Under the pieces are notes generated by a model that was not told the DNA's origin, did not search any database, and saw nothing but the letters and a program-made list of their open reading frames with translations. This document shows, piece after piece, positions 52,962-60,922 of a DNA stretch of 64,000 nt; within the stretch, counting starts at the first letter, position 1, and every line of letters starts with the position of its first letter. The stretch is from Desulfobacteraceae bacterium. GTDB taxonomy: Bacteria > Desulfobacterota > Desulfobacteria > Desulfobacterales > JACKCP01. Location of the stretch: assembly GCA_020633955.1 (NCBI GenBank), contig JACKCP010000004.1, positions 62,001 through 126,000 on the forward strand. Direction: 5' to 3'. The position numbers were made by a program, and so were the translations under genes.

Positions 52962-53159
52962 TTGGAAAAGGTTTTATTCTGGGCACTGGCTGGTCTTGTC
53001 CTTATTCTTTCGCTGCTTCTCGGAAAATGGTTTTCAAGGGAGGCAAAAAAAATCAAGATGGATGGTAAGCCAATGTATCATGCATATTTTACCACTCCTG
53101 GAATTATTGTTCTTATTTGCTTCAGCATAATTATAGTTTATTATTTTGTTTCATCATGA
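52962..53159 (+). CDS. Small two-helix membrane protein
   Basis: 65 residues with two hydrophobic segments (about 3-21 and 42-62) separated by a basic loop KWFSREAKKIKMDGK. Not recognised as a named family. TTG 52962 is the likely start because GGAGG lies 5 bases before it; the frame runs further up to 52938 without a site. It precedes queF by 19 bases and is probably cotranscribed. A queuosine link is unproven. Confidence 0.6.
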   Translation: MEKVLFWALAGLVLILSLLLGKWFSREAKKIKMDGKPMYHAYFTTPGIIVLICFSIIIVYYFVSS

Positions 53160-53178
53160 TTTAAGTGAAAGGTAAAAA

Positions 53179-53580
53179 ATGAAAATAACACATGAAAAAC
53201 AGGTTCCATACGAGATAGCCGGGCCTGAGTCTGTAAAAACAGATATGCTTGATCCTGTAGAGTATCTTTACAGGGGCAAAAGGGATATTGAAATTGTAAT
53301 AAGCCATCCTGAGCATACATCTGTGTGTCCAATGACAGGGCTGCCTGACAATGGAGAAATAATATTAACCTATACTCCAAATGAAAAAATCATTGAGCTG
53401 AAGTCTTTGAAGTTTTATTTTTTTCAGTACAGGAATGTAGGTATTTTTTATGAGCATATTGTCAATAAGATTCTAGATGATCTTGTTGAGGTGGTTAAAC
53501 CAAAAAAAATGGAGGTAAAAGGTATTTTTACTCCAAGAGGTGGAATCAGCTCTACTGTTACTGCAAGATACCCTGAATAA
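53179..53580 (+). CDS. queF: NADPH-dependent 7-cyano-7-deazaguanine reductase
   Basis: Reduces preQ0 to preQ1 in queuosine biosynthesis. 133 residues, the short unimodular form. CPMTGLPDNGEI holds the catalytic Cys that forms a thioimide with preQ0, and the QueF/NADPH motif reads ELKSLKFYFFQYRN. FYEHIVNKILDDLVE corresponds to the conserved helix with the substrate-binding Glu-His. AAAGG precedes ATG 53179. No preQ1 riboswitch-like structure is evident upstream. Confidence 0.95.
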   Translation: MKITHEKQVPYEIAGPESVKTDMLDPVEYLYRGKRDIEIVISHPEHTSVCPMTGLPDNGEIILTYTPNEKIIELKSLKFYFFQYRNVGIFYEHIVNKILDDLVEVVKPKKMEVKGIFTPRGGISSTVTARYPE

Positions 53581-53605
53581 TATTGATTGTGAACTAAGCG
53601 TTAAA

Positions 53606-53951
53606 TAGTGACTGAACGAAAACGGTCTTTTTTGTCTGTTTTTTGGTCAGATTCAAAATTTAATCCTACCTGAATTGAGCGATTTTCAAGTTTGCTGCAT
53701 ATAACGGCAAATTGTATCAGGCTATACTTTTGCTATGGGTGATACAATTTAACGCAGTAGATGCAGCAAAATTGGAAAGCCCGCAGTGTTTCATATTTTT
53801 AAATATAATAAGCCTGATTCATTGAAAATTTTTTAATTTAAAAATATGAAACGCTCAACTTAGATCCTGATAATACTTCGAGTATACCATATGGTTAAAT
53901 TTTTTATCTTTCTTGGACTGAGCAAAAAATCCACGTTTTCGTTGACCCACT
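53606..53951 (+). repeat. R1 palindromic element interrupted by an R3 element
   Basis: Left part 53606-53667: TAGTGACTGAACGAAAACGG to AAAATTTAATCCT. Right part 53864-53951: ATCCTGATAATACTTCGAGT to TTTTCGTTGACCCAC. The R3 element (53669-53863) splits the core, and ATCCT occurs on both sides of it. Together with short flanks this accounts for the 443-base gap 53581-54023; an isolated R2-like end lies at 53994. Confidence 0.85.
53669..53863 (+). repeat. R3 element, full copy nested in R1
   Basis: About 195 bp. Termini CCTGAATTGAGCG and CGCTCAACTTAG are imperfect inverted repeats. Hairpin 1: TTTGCTGCATATAACG pairs with the complement in GCAGTAGATGCAGCAAA, and AAATTGTATCA with TGATACAATTT. A spacer with AAGCCCGCAG is followed by hairpin 2, with stem GTTTCATATTTTTAAAT / ATTTAAAAATATGAAAC. 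No coding capacity. Confidence 0.9.
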
Positions 53952-54023
53952 TAATATTTTTTATAAATAAATCTGTTTAAGTTAAAAAAATAGTAACTGT
54001 TCATTGAATAAGACTTGGAAGGC

Positions 54024-54866
54024 CTAAAAGCTTAATGTTTCAGAAATTTCAAAACTCCTGCCTTTTTTTTCAATTCTGCAGGCCGCAATAAGAGGGTCAT
54101 GCTCAAAAAACATTATCCAGTTTTCCTTTACCGCCTGTTCAAGAAGCTGTCTTTTTTCTTCCACTGATTTTTCTGCATGGTTGTCATATGCCATAACCCA
54201 TTTTGGAGAAATATGGGCTGAAGTTGGAAAAATATCACCACAATAAAAAACGGGATTAATATTGTCTTCAATTAGCGGATGCTGCTGGAAAAAAGTATGG
54301 CCACTGGTAATTTTCAGGCTGATATTTTTTAAGTCCAAGTCATTTTCTCCGTCAGTAAAAACAATATTGCCGTTTTCAAAAAGGGGAAGAAAGTTTTGAG
54401 TCAAAAAACTTGCACTGTCCCTTGATTTGCCTGAAATAGCATTGTCCCATTGTTTTTTCTGGATATGGTATTTTGCATTTTTAAAAGCAGGGTATGTTTT
54501 TCCCTTAAAATCAATAGTTGATCCGCCGCAGTGATCAAAGTGAAGGTGTGTTATAATAACGTCAGTGATTTCTTCAGGGCTGAGTCCAAAAGTTTTCAGT
54601 GCTTCTGATGGAGATTTAACATTTTTTATTGCAAATCTTTTTTTAAAATTGTCATTATCTTTTGAGCCTGTGCCAAGATCAATAAGTATTTTTCTGTTGT
54701 GCCCTTCCAGGAAAAGTCCCCTTGCCTTCATTGGAATCATGTTTTGCTCATCTGATGGTATTTTTTGTGACCAGAGATTTTTGGGGACAACACCAAACAT
54801 TGCTCCGCCGTCCAGTTTAAAATCCCCCCATTCAATTGAACTTATTTTGTATCCTCCTGAAATCAA
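54024..54866 (-). CDS. Metallo-beta-lactamase-fold hydrolase
   Basis: 280 residues with the zinc motif THLHFDHCGG (His107, His109, Asp111, His112), a later His in TSGHTFFQQHPL, CGDIFPT and a terminal FEHDP. The arrangement resembles the AHL-lactonase/quorum-quenching-like subfamily, but substrate prediction from this alone is unsafe. Cytosolic, no signal peptide. TTG 54866 with AGGAG 7 bases upstream is the start. Monocistronic, divergent from the next gene. Confidence 0.85.
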   Translation of the reverse strand: MISGGYKISSIEWGDFKLDGGAMFGVVPKNLWSQKIPSDEQNMIPMKARGLFLEGHNRKILIDLGTGSKDNDNFKKRFAIKNVKSPSEALKTFGLSPEEITDVIITHLHFDHCGGSTIDFKGKTYPAFKNAKYHIQKKQWDNAISGKSRDSASFLTQNFLPLFENGNIVFTDGENDLDLKNISLKITSGHTFFQQHPLIEDNINPVFYCGDIFPTSAHISPKWVMAYDNHAEKSVEEKRQLLEQAVKENWIMFFEHDPLIAACRIEKKGRSFEISETLSF

Positions 54867-54991
54867 AATTTTCTCCTGTTTTTATTTTATGGTTATATGT
54901 ATTATAAATTAACTGCTTTCAGATATTTTTAAAATAAAAATGCAAATAGTCAATATTTCAAAATTCAACACATTTTGGAAAGGATCTTAAG

Positions 54992-55414
54992 ATGAAAAAA
55001 ATATTTTTTATGTTTCTTGTTGTTTTTATTACAGCATCATCAGGATTTTCATATGAAGGAACTCCAAAGGAGCAGACAGAATTATTTTTTAATGAGCTAT
55101 TGTCTGGAAAGATAAATAATGCTGTAGATAACCTTTATTCATCAAACACACTGATGGGACAGAAAATTCAGCAGCTTGAAGCACTTAAACAACAGATAGC
55201 CATGCTTGACAAGCTTTATGGTAAAGCACTTGGACATGAGTATTATTGTGTGGAGAAAAAAACAGATTCTGTAGTAAGGATAGCTGCTGTATTCAAGTAT
55301 GAGTTCCATCCTGTTGTCTGGGAATTTTATTTTTACAAGCCTTCCAAAAAATGGATAATAAGCCAGGGTGTATTTAATGATCAGTTTGAGCTGCTTTCAG
55401 GCAGTGATGATTGA
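54992..55414 (+). CDS. Secreted protein of unknown function (NTF2-like)
   Basis: 140 residues with a clear signal peptide (MKKIFFMFLVVFITASSGFS, cleavage near residue 20). The mature part, beginning YEGTPKEQTELFFNELLSGK, looks like small periplasmic NTF2-like or DUF4864-type domains, with WEFYFYKPSKKWIISQGVFN near the end. AAGG precedes ATG 54992. It ends before a bidirectional terminator. No specific function can be given. Confidence 0.65.
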   Translation: MKKIFFMFLVVFITASSGFSYEGTPKEQTELFFNELLSGKINNAVDNLYSSNTLMGQKIQQLEALKQQIAMLDKLYGKALGHEYYCVEKKTDSVVRIAAVFKYEFHPVVWEFYFYKPSKKWIISQGVFNDQFELLSGSDD

Positions 55415-55506
55415 TTTTTTTAAATTTTATCCTGAAAATACAAAATGTATCCTAAAGGTTAATTTTTAAATCAAAAGAAGATTGATCCTGCAAATAAATA
55501 AAAATC

Positions 55507-55541
55507 AAGGCAGTTGTTTTTTGTTAACTGCCTTTTGTTTT
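55507..55541. terminator. Bidirectional terminator between convergent genes
   Basis: Perfect 9-bp stem AAGGCAGTT (55507-55515) / AACTGCCTT (55526-55534), with TTGTTTTTC after it on the plus strand and GATTTTTATTT after it on the minus strand. Confidence 0.8.
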
Positions 55542-57332
55542 TCAGATTCTGCAATTGGTGCAGATACAATTTCGTCCTGAATGTTTTGCTTCATAAAGGG
55601 CAAGGTCTGCATTATGTATAAGGTCTTCTAGTGCCTGGTCAAAAGTTCTTTGGGCAATTCCTGCACTTATGGTTATCTGCTTATTTTCCATTGGAGGGTC
55701 AAATTTAAGTTCACTTACTTTTAATCGTATTCTTTCTGTCAGCGAATAGGGGATATTATTGTCATAGGAAGCAATAAAGACTGCAAATTCTTCACCGCCA
55801 AGTCTTACCTGAATGTCTGATTCTCTTGTTTCATTTAAAATTACCTGAGAAACTTTTTTTAAGACTTTGTCGCCTGCAATATGTCCGAATGTATCATTTA
55901 CAGATTTGAAAAAATCTATGTCAAAAACAATTGCAAAAATATTTTCTGTTTTTTCCCTGTCATGGATTGCAAACATTCTTTTGACAGCTTCATTTAGATA
56001 GACCCTTGTATAAAGTCCTGTAAGGGGATCTCTTATGGCCTGCTCATAAAATTTCTGACGTTCTATTTCCATAGATTTTAAGATTAATTCCCTTTCAACA
56101 GCAACCCCGAGTGGGATAGATATTTCCTGAAGAATATGTTTGAGTTCCAGCTCTATTTCTATTTCCTGTTCAAATGTAAGCTCTGCAATTGCATGTGTTT
56201 TAAAATCTGAAATTGAAAAAAGAGGGATAATGATTTTTTCTGCTGAATCAGGATTTTGTGTCTGATTTTTTGATATTTTCAGGAATGTATTTTTATATTT
56301 ATCAATAAATTCATTTTTTGTAAGATTGAAAGAATCTTTGAAATTATTGTCTGTTTCTGAAACAATCCCTCTAAACATGGACTGATTATCAAATTTGATT
56401 AAATTTTCTTTGTTTTTTGCATAAAATGTCATTTTTTTTACAGGAAGGACTTCTTTTATATAATTTAAAAGAGAAGATGCAATTTCGTGAAAATCTTTTT
56501 GAATTGCAATGGACTCAAAAAATTTTCTAAGTACTTTGTTAAGATTTGAAAGTCTTGTAATATCAGAATTTGTATGGGTCAGCAGAAAAAGGCCGCAGTC
56601 AAGGTTTTTGAGTCTGTTGTAAATAAAATTTATAAGTTTTTCAGGTATTATTGAACCATGCTGGGGAGCAATTAACTTTACATCAAGTTTTTCAAATTTT
56701 GAAACAGCATGAAATAAAATTTCCCTTGAAGGCATGTAATGTTCATGAAAAGGTCTCATTGATTCAAAATAAGATTCATCTTCTGCAATAAGATTAAATC
56801 CTTCTGTAAATCCTCCAAAAATATCACTTGAAAAAAGTATTTGAGTTTCCGGATCATAAGTACAGAAAGCACCTGGAAAGTGAAGGTATGGAGTAAAAAT
56901 AAACTGAAGTATTTTATTTCCTATGTCAATTTTCCAGCCAATGTTTTCAACACATTGAAAGGGCATTTCAAGTCCGTAGTGTTTTAAAAGAGCAATTGCT
57001 CTCCAATGACTTAAAATTACAGCGTCTTTTCTTGATACTATTGAATCAATAAGAGGCATGCTTCCTGTAATGTCTGGATCCTGATGATGGCATATAAAGT
57101 ATTTTATGTTTGAAAAAGGGATTATAGACTCAATTTTTTTCATTGTATGTTTGAATGTAAGCTTTGAACCAGGATCTATAAGAACAGAGTTTTTTCCATT
57201 TTCTATAAGATACACATGGCATTGGAATTTATCATCTGGAAGGTAGTGTCCGACCCACCAGATTTTGTCTGCAATTTCTATTGGTTCATTGTAGTTGATT
57301 TTTTGATTTTCCATAATTTTTATTTTATTCAT
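55542..57332 (-). CDS. ODP-type metallo-beta-lactamase domain fused to a diguanylate cyclase
   Basis: 596 residues. Residues 15-260 are a flavodiiron-type metallo-beta-lactamase domain without the flavodoxin part: CHHQDPDITGS (His83, Asp85, Asp87), SSDIFGG and PQHGSII supply diiron ligands, as in oxygen-binding diiron (ODP) sensors. A middle region of about 170 residues is GAF-like or helical. The GGDEF domain (from 430) has GGEEF near 512 and an I-site RESD 9 residues before it. So it is a predicted O2- or NO-responsive c-di-GMP synthase, sensible for an anaerobe. No membrane segment. AGGCAG precedes ATG 57332. Confidence 0.85.
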   Translation of the reverse strand: MNKIKIMENQKINYNEPIEIADKIWWVGHYLPDDKFQCHVYLIENGKNSVLIDPGSKLTFKHTMKKIESIIPFSNIKYFICHHQDPDITGSMPLIDSIVSRKDAVILSHWRAIALLKHYGLEMPFQCVENIGWKIDIGNKILQFIFTPYLHFPGAFCTYDPETQILFSSDIFGGFTEGFNLIAEDESYFESMRPFHEHYMPSREILFHAVSKFEKLDVKLIAPQHGSIIPEKLINFIYNRLKNLDCGLFLLTHTNSDITRLSNLNKVLRKFFESIAIQKDFHEIASSLLNYIKEVLPVKKMTFYAKNKENLIKFDNQSMFRGIVSETDNNFKDSFNLTKNEFIDKYKNTFLKISKNQTQNPDSAEKIIIPLFSISDFKTHAIAELTFEQEIEIELELKHILQEISIPLGVAVERELILKSMEIERQKFYEQAIRDPLTGLYTRVYLNEAVKRMFAIHDREKTENIFAIVFDIDFFKSVNDTFGHIAGDKVLKKVSQVILNETRESDIQVRLGGEEFAVFIASYDNNIPYSLTERIRLKVSELKFDPPMENKQITISAGIAQRTFDQALEDLIHNADLALYEAKHSGRNCICTNCRI

Positions 57333-57542
57333 AAATTCTGCCTGTATTTTTTTGGTTTAAGAATAAATTACGGTAGTGAGGAAATGTGTTTAAAAGATTA
57401 ATATTTATAATATTAATGGTTTTTAAAATTTTTTGAAACTGATAAAAGAAAATAAATAATTTTTGAAATTTAAACGGCAGAAAAAACTGCTTGTTTTTTT
57501 TATTGGTTTTTTGAATATGAAAATTTAAAAAAAGGTTTTTTT

Positions 57543-58544
57543 ATGAAAACAAAAATGACTGAACTATTTGACATTAAATATCCTATTCAGTGCGGAGGAA
57601 TGCTCTGGATAGGAAAACCAGAACTTGCCGCAGCAATAAGCAATGCCGGTGCAATGGGAAATCTGACATCGGGAAACTATAATTCGCCTGATGAATTCCG
57701 GGCGGCTGTTGACAAAACTTTTGAGCTGACAGACAAGCCGTTTATCGTAAACATTACAACAATGCCTTCAATTCGTCTTCCAATTGAACTTTTACAGGAT
57801 TTTTTCAGGATTTCCTGCGAAAAGAAAGTTAAGGCAATTGAAATTGCAGGGGCTCCTGTAGATAAATTCCTTGGACCTGAATTTATTCCAATGGCAAAGG
57901 AGGCCGGCGTAAAGGTGCTTCATAAGGTGGGAACTGTAAAACATGCAGTCCATGCGCAGAAAGTCGGATATGATGCTGTTACTGTTGCAGGTTTTGAGGA
58001 AGGGGGGTTCCCCCATAAGGATAATGTTTCCACAATGGTTCTGGTTCCCCGTGTTGCTGAAGAAGTGGATATCCCTGTAATTGCAGCTGGTGGAATGGCC
58101 GACGGAAAAAGCCTTGCATCGGCACTCTGCCTTGGAGCTGACGGGATTATGATGGCAACAAGGTTTCTTGCCACAAAGGAAAGTGGTGTTCATGAAAATA
58201 TATATTCTGTTTTAGTTGAAAAAAATGAGAATGACACATCTCTTAACCTCCAGAGTCTTTTAAGCGGTTTTGGACTTCAGGTGCGGGCCTTGAAAAACAG
58301 TATTATGAAACAGGTTGAAGATGTTGAAAAACAGGGCGGTGATTTAACCTCACTTCTTCCTCTTATTTCCGGCGAAAGGGCAAAAAAAGTGTGGAAAGAG
58401 GGCAATGCCGATGAGGCAATGCTTACAATCGGACAGTCGGTGGGAAGAATAAAGGACATACCATCGGTAGATGAGCTGATTTCAAGAATAGTAAAAGAAG
58501 CTGAAGAAAGTTTGAAAAAAGCTTTTGAAAAAATTGCAGGATAA
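57543..58544 (+). CDS. Nitronate monooxygenase-family flavoprotein
   Basis: 333-residue TIM-barrel FMN enzyme of the 2-nitropropane dioxygenase/FabK family. Support: YPIQCGGMLWIGKPELAAAISNAG at the N-terminus, TVAGFEEGGFPHKD with the Glu-Gly-Gly seen in NMO-type proteins, IPVIAAGGMADGKSLASALCLGADGIMMATRF for phosphate/FMN binding. Such enzymes either detoxify nitronates or act as enoyl-ACP reductases (FabK); the sequence does not settle which. It precedes icd by 31 bases and may be cotranscribed. Confidence 0.85.
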   Translation: MKTKMTELFDIKYPIQCGGMLWIGKPELAAAISNAGAMGNLTSGNYNSPDEFRAAVDKTFELTDKPFIVNITTMPSIRLPIELLQDFFRISCEKKVKAIEIAGAPVDKFLGPEFIPMAKEAGVKVLHKVGTVKHAVHAQKVGYDAVTVAGFEEGGFPHKDNVSTMVLVPRVAEEVDIPVIAAGGMADGKSLASALCLGADGIMMATRFLATKESGVHENIYSVLVEKNENDTSLNLQSLLSGFGLQVRALKNSIMKQVEDVEKQGGDLTSLLPLISGERAKKVWKEGNADEAMLTIGQSVGRIKDIPSVDELISRIVKEAEESLKKAFEKIAG

Positions 58545-58575
58545 ATTTTAACAGGCTGAAATATAAGGAACAATC

Positions 58576-60804
58576 ATGGACAAACAAACAATTGTCTACA
58601 CGAAGATAGACGAGGCTCCAGCACTTGCTACATATTCTCTTTTGCCTATTTTAAAGGCTTTTACCAAAGATACGGGAATTGATTTTCAAACAATGGATAT
58701 TTCACTTGCAGGAAGAATTATTGCAAATTTTCCCGAAAAATTAACTGATGATCAAAAGATTGATGATTATCTTTCTATTCTTGGAGACCTTGTAAAAAAA
58801 CCTGAAGCAAATATTATAAAACTTCCAAATATAAGTGCTTCTGTTCCACAGCTTAAGGCTGCTGTAAAGGAACTTCAGGAAAAGGGGTATGATATTCCTG
58901 ATTATCCTGAAGAACCTGGAACAGATGAGGAAAAGAAAGTTAAGGCCAGATATGCAAAGGTTCTTGGAAGTGCTGTAAACCCTGTATTAAGAGAGGGAAA
59001 TTCAGACAGAAGAGCGGCCGCTTCTGTAAAGGCATTTGGACAGAAAAAACCACACAGACTGATAAAACCATGGCCGAAAAATTCAAAATCCCGGGTTGCT
59101 CATATGGCTCAAGGAGATTTTTACGGGAATGAAAAATCTGTTGTTCTTGAAAAAGACTGCAATGTGAAATTTAGGCACATCAATGAATCTGGTAAAGTGA
59201 CAGTTCTAAAAGAAAATACAAAACTTCTTCAGGGTGAAGTTCTTGATGCAACTGTTATGAATGTAAAAGCCTTAAGAAAGTTTTATGAAGATCAGATTCT
59301 TGAGGCAAAAAAAGATGACGTTCTTTTATCACTTCATCTGAAAGCAACAATGATGAAGGTTTCAGATCCAATAATGTTTGGACATATGGTATCTGTTTTT
59401 TATAAGGATGTTCTGGAAAAACATAAAGATAAAATAAAGTCCCTTGGTTTTAATCCAAATAACGGGATAAACGATCTTTATGAAAGAATAAAAAAGCTTG
59501 ATCCAAAGGAAAGGGAATTAATAGAAAATGACCTTATGACCTGCTATGAAAATAATTGCAGGGTTGCCATGGTTGATTCTTCCAAGGGAATTACAAACCT
59601 TCATGTTCCAAACAATATAATTATTGATGCCTCAATGCCTGTTGTAATACGTGACGGCGGTAAAATGTGGGGTGCTGACGATAAGCTCCATGACACAATT
59701 GCCATTATACCTGACAGGTCATATGCCTCAATTTATCAGGCTGTAATTGATGACTGCAATAAAAACGGAGAATTTGATCCTTCAACCATGGGAAGTGTTT
59801 CCAATGTGGGGCTTATGGCACAAAAGGCTGAAGAGTACGGTTCCCATGACAAGACATTTGAAGCAATGGAAAAAGGTGTTATTCAGATAGTTGATGAAAA
59901 CGGAGTTGTTATTCTTGAGCAGGCAGTTGAAACAGGAGATATTTTCAGATCATGTCAGGCAAAGGATGCTCCAATCAGGGACTGGGTAAAACTTGCAGTT
60001 GCAAGGGCAAAAATTTCAAATACCCCTGTTGTTTTCTGGCTTGATGAAAATAGGGCCCATGATGCAAAAATTATTGAAAAAGTAAAAAAATATCTTCCGG
60101 AACATGATACATCAGGTCTTGATATCAGGATTATGGAACCTGTTGAAGCAATGAAGTTTTCCCTTGAAAGAATAAGAAAAGGAGAAGATACAATTTCAGC
60201 TACGGGAAATGTTCTGCGTGATTACCTCACAGATCTTTTTCCAATTCTTGAGCTTGGAACAAGTGCTAAAATGCTTTCAATTGTTCCCCTTATGAACGGA
60301 GGAGGGCTTTTTGAAACCGGAGCGGGAGGATCAGCTCCAAAACATGTTGAGCAGTTTTTAAAGGAAGGTCATTTGAGATGGGACTCACTTGGAGAATTCT
60401 GTGCTCTTGCTGCATCATTTGAACATCTTGGTCTTGCCAGTGGAAATGAAAAAGCAGAAATTCTTGCCAAAACACTTGATCAGGCAATTGGAATGCATCT
60501 TGAGAATGAAAAATCTCCTTCAAGAAAAGTTGGAGAACTTGATACAAGGGGAAGCCATTTTTATCTTGCATTATATTGGGCAAAGGCTCTTGCAGCACAG
60601 GACTCAAATGAATGGATGAAAAATAAATTTGAACAAACAGCAAAAAAACTTGAAGAAGACGAGCTTCTAATAATTGACGACTTTGCAAAGGCACAGGGAA
60701 AACCAGTTGATATTGGAGGCTATTACAGGCCTGTTGAACGTAAGGTTGAAGATGCAATGCGTCCAAGCAAAGCCTTTAACTCTATTATTGAATTTATGGA
60801 ATAG
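58576..60804 (+). CDS. icd: Isocitrate dehydrogenase (NADP+), monomeric type
   Basis: 742 residues, the length of the monomeric NADP-dependent IDH family (about 740), which decarboxylates isocitrate to 2-oxoglutarate in the TCA cycle. Family signatures: YTKIDEAPALATYSLLPI at the start, GNSDRRAA near residue 140 (substrate-binding Ser/Arg), DSSKGITNLHVPNNIIIDASMP, DGGKMWG and GSAPKHVEQF. Complete and undisturbed. A truncated second copy of its middle part lies at 63547-64000 in the same orientation, 4,026 bases away and collinear without gaps. Confidence 0.97.
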   Translation: MDKQTIVYTKIDEAPALATYSLLPILKAFTKDTGIDFQTMDISLAGRIIANFPEKLTDDQKIDDYLSILGDLVKKPEANIIKLPNISASVPQLKAAVKELQEKGYDIPDYPEEPGTDEEKKVKARYAKVLGSAVNPVLREGNSDRRAAASVKAFGQKKPHRLIKPWPKNSKSRVAHMAQGDFYGNEKSVVLEKDCNVKFRHINESGKVTVLKENTKLLQGEVLDATVMNVKALRKFYEDQILEAKKDDVLLSLHLKATMMKVSDPIMFGHMVSVFYKDVLEKHKDKIKSLGFNPNNGINDLYERIKKLDPKERELIENDLMTCYENNCRVAMVDSSKGITNLHVPNNIIIDASMPVVIRDGGKMWGADDKLHDTIAIIPDRSYASIYQAVIDDCNKNGEFDPSTMGSVSNVGLMAQKAEEYGSHDKTFEAMEKGVIQIVDENGVVILEQAVETGDIFRSCQAKDAPIRDWVKLAVARAKISNTPVVFWLDENRAHDAKIIEKVKKYLPEHDTSGLDIRIMEPVEAMKFSLERIRKGEDTISATGNVLRDYLTDLFPILELGTSAKMLSIVPLMNGGGLFETGAGGSAPKHVEQFLKEGHLRWDSLGEFCALAASFEHLGLASGNEKAEILAKTLDQAIGMHLENEKSPSRKVGELDTRGSHFYLALYWAKALAAQDSNEWMKNKFEQTAKKLEEDELLIIDDFAKAQGKPVDIGGYYRPVERKVEDAMRPSKAFNSIIEFME

Positions 60805-60878
60805 CATTAACGAAAAGGTTTTTTTATTTTTTCATATCTTTTCAGTATTTTATATTTTTTAAATTGAAAATTAATTAG

Positions 60879-60917
60879 ATGACCCGGTGCAAAAAAATTG
60901 GCCGGGTCATTTTAATT
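60879..60917 (+). terminator. Terminator after icd
   Basis: Perfect 9-bp stem ATGACCCGG (60879-60887) / CCGGGTCAT (60902-60910), 14-base loop, then TTTTAATT. It lies between convergent icd and the chemoreceptor gene. Confidence 0.82.
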
Positions 60918-60922
60918 ATGTG

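Noticed and set aside
52846..53178. preQ1 riboswitch before queF
   Set aside because: No pseudoknot-type short hairpin with an A-rich tail near the ribosome binding site could be seen.
51210..53951. CRISPR array
   Set aside because: The repeats are about 140-200 bp, irregularly spaced, in both orientations, and there are no cas genes.
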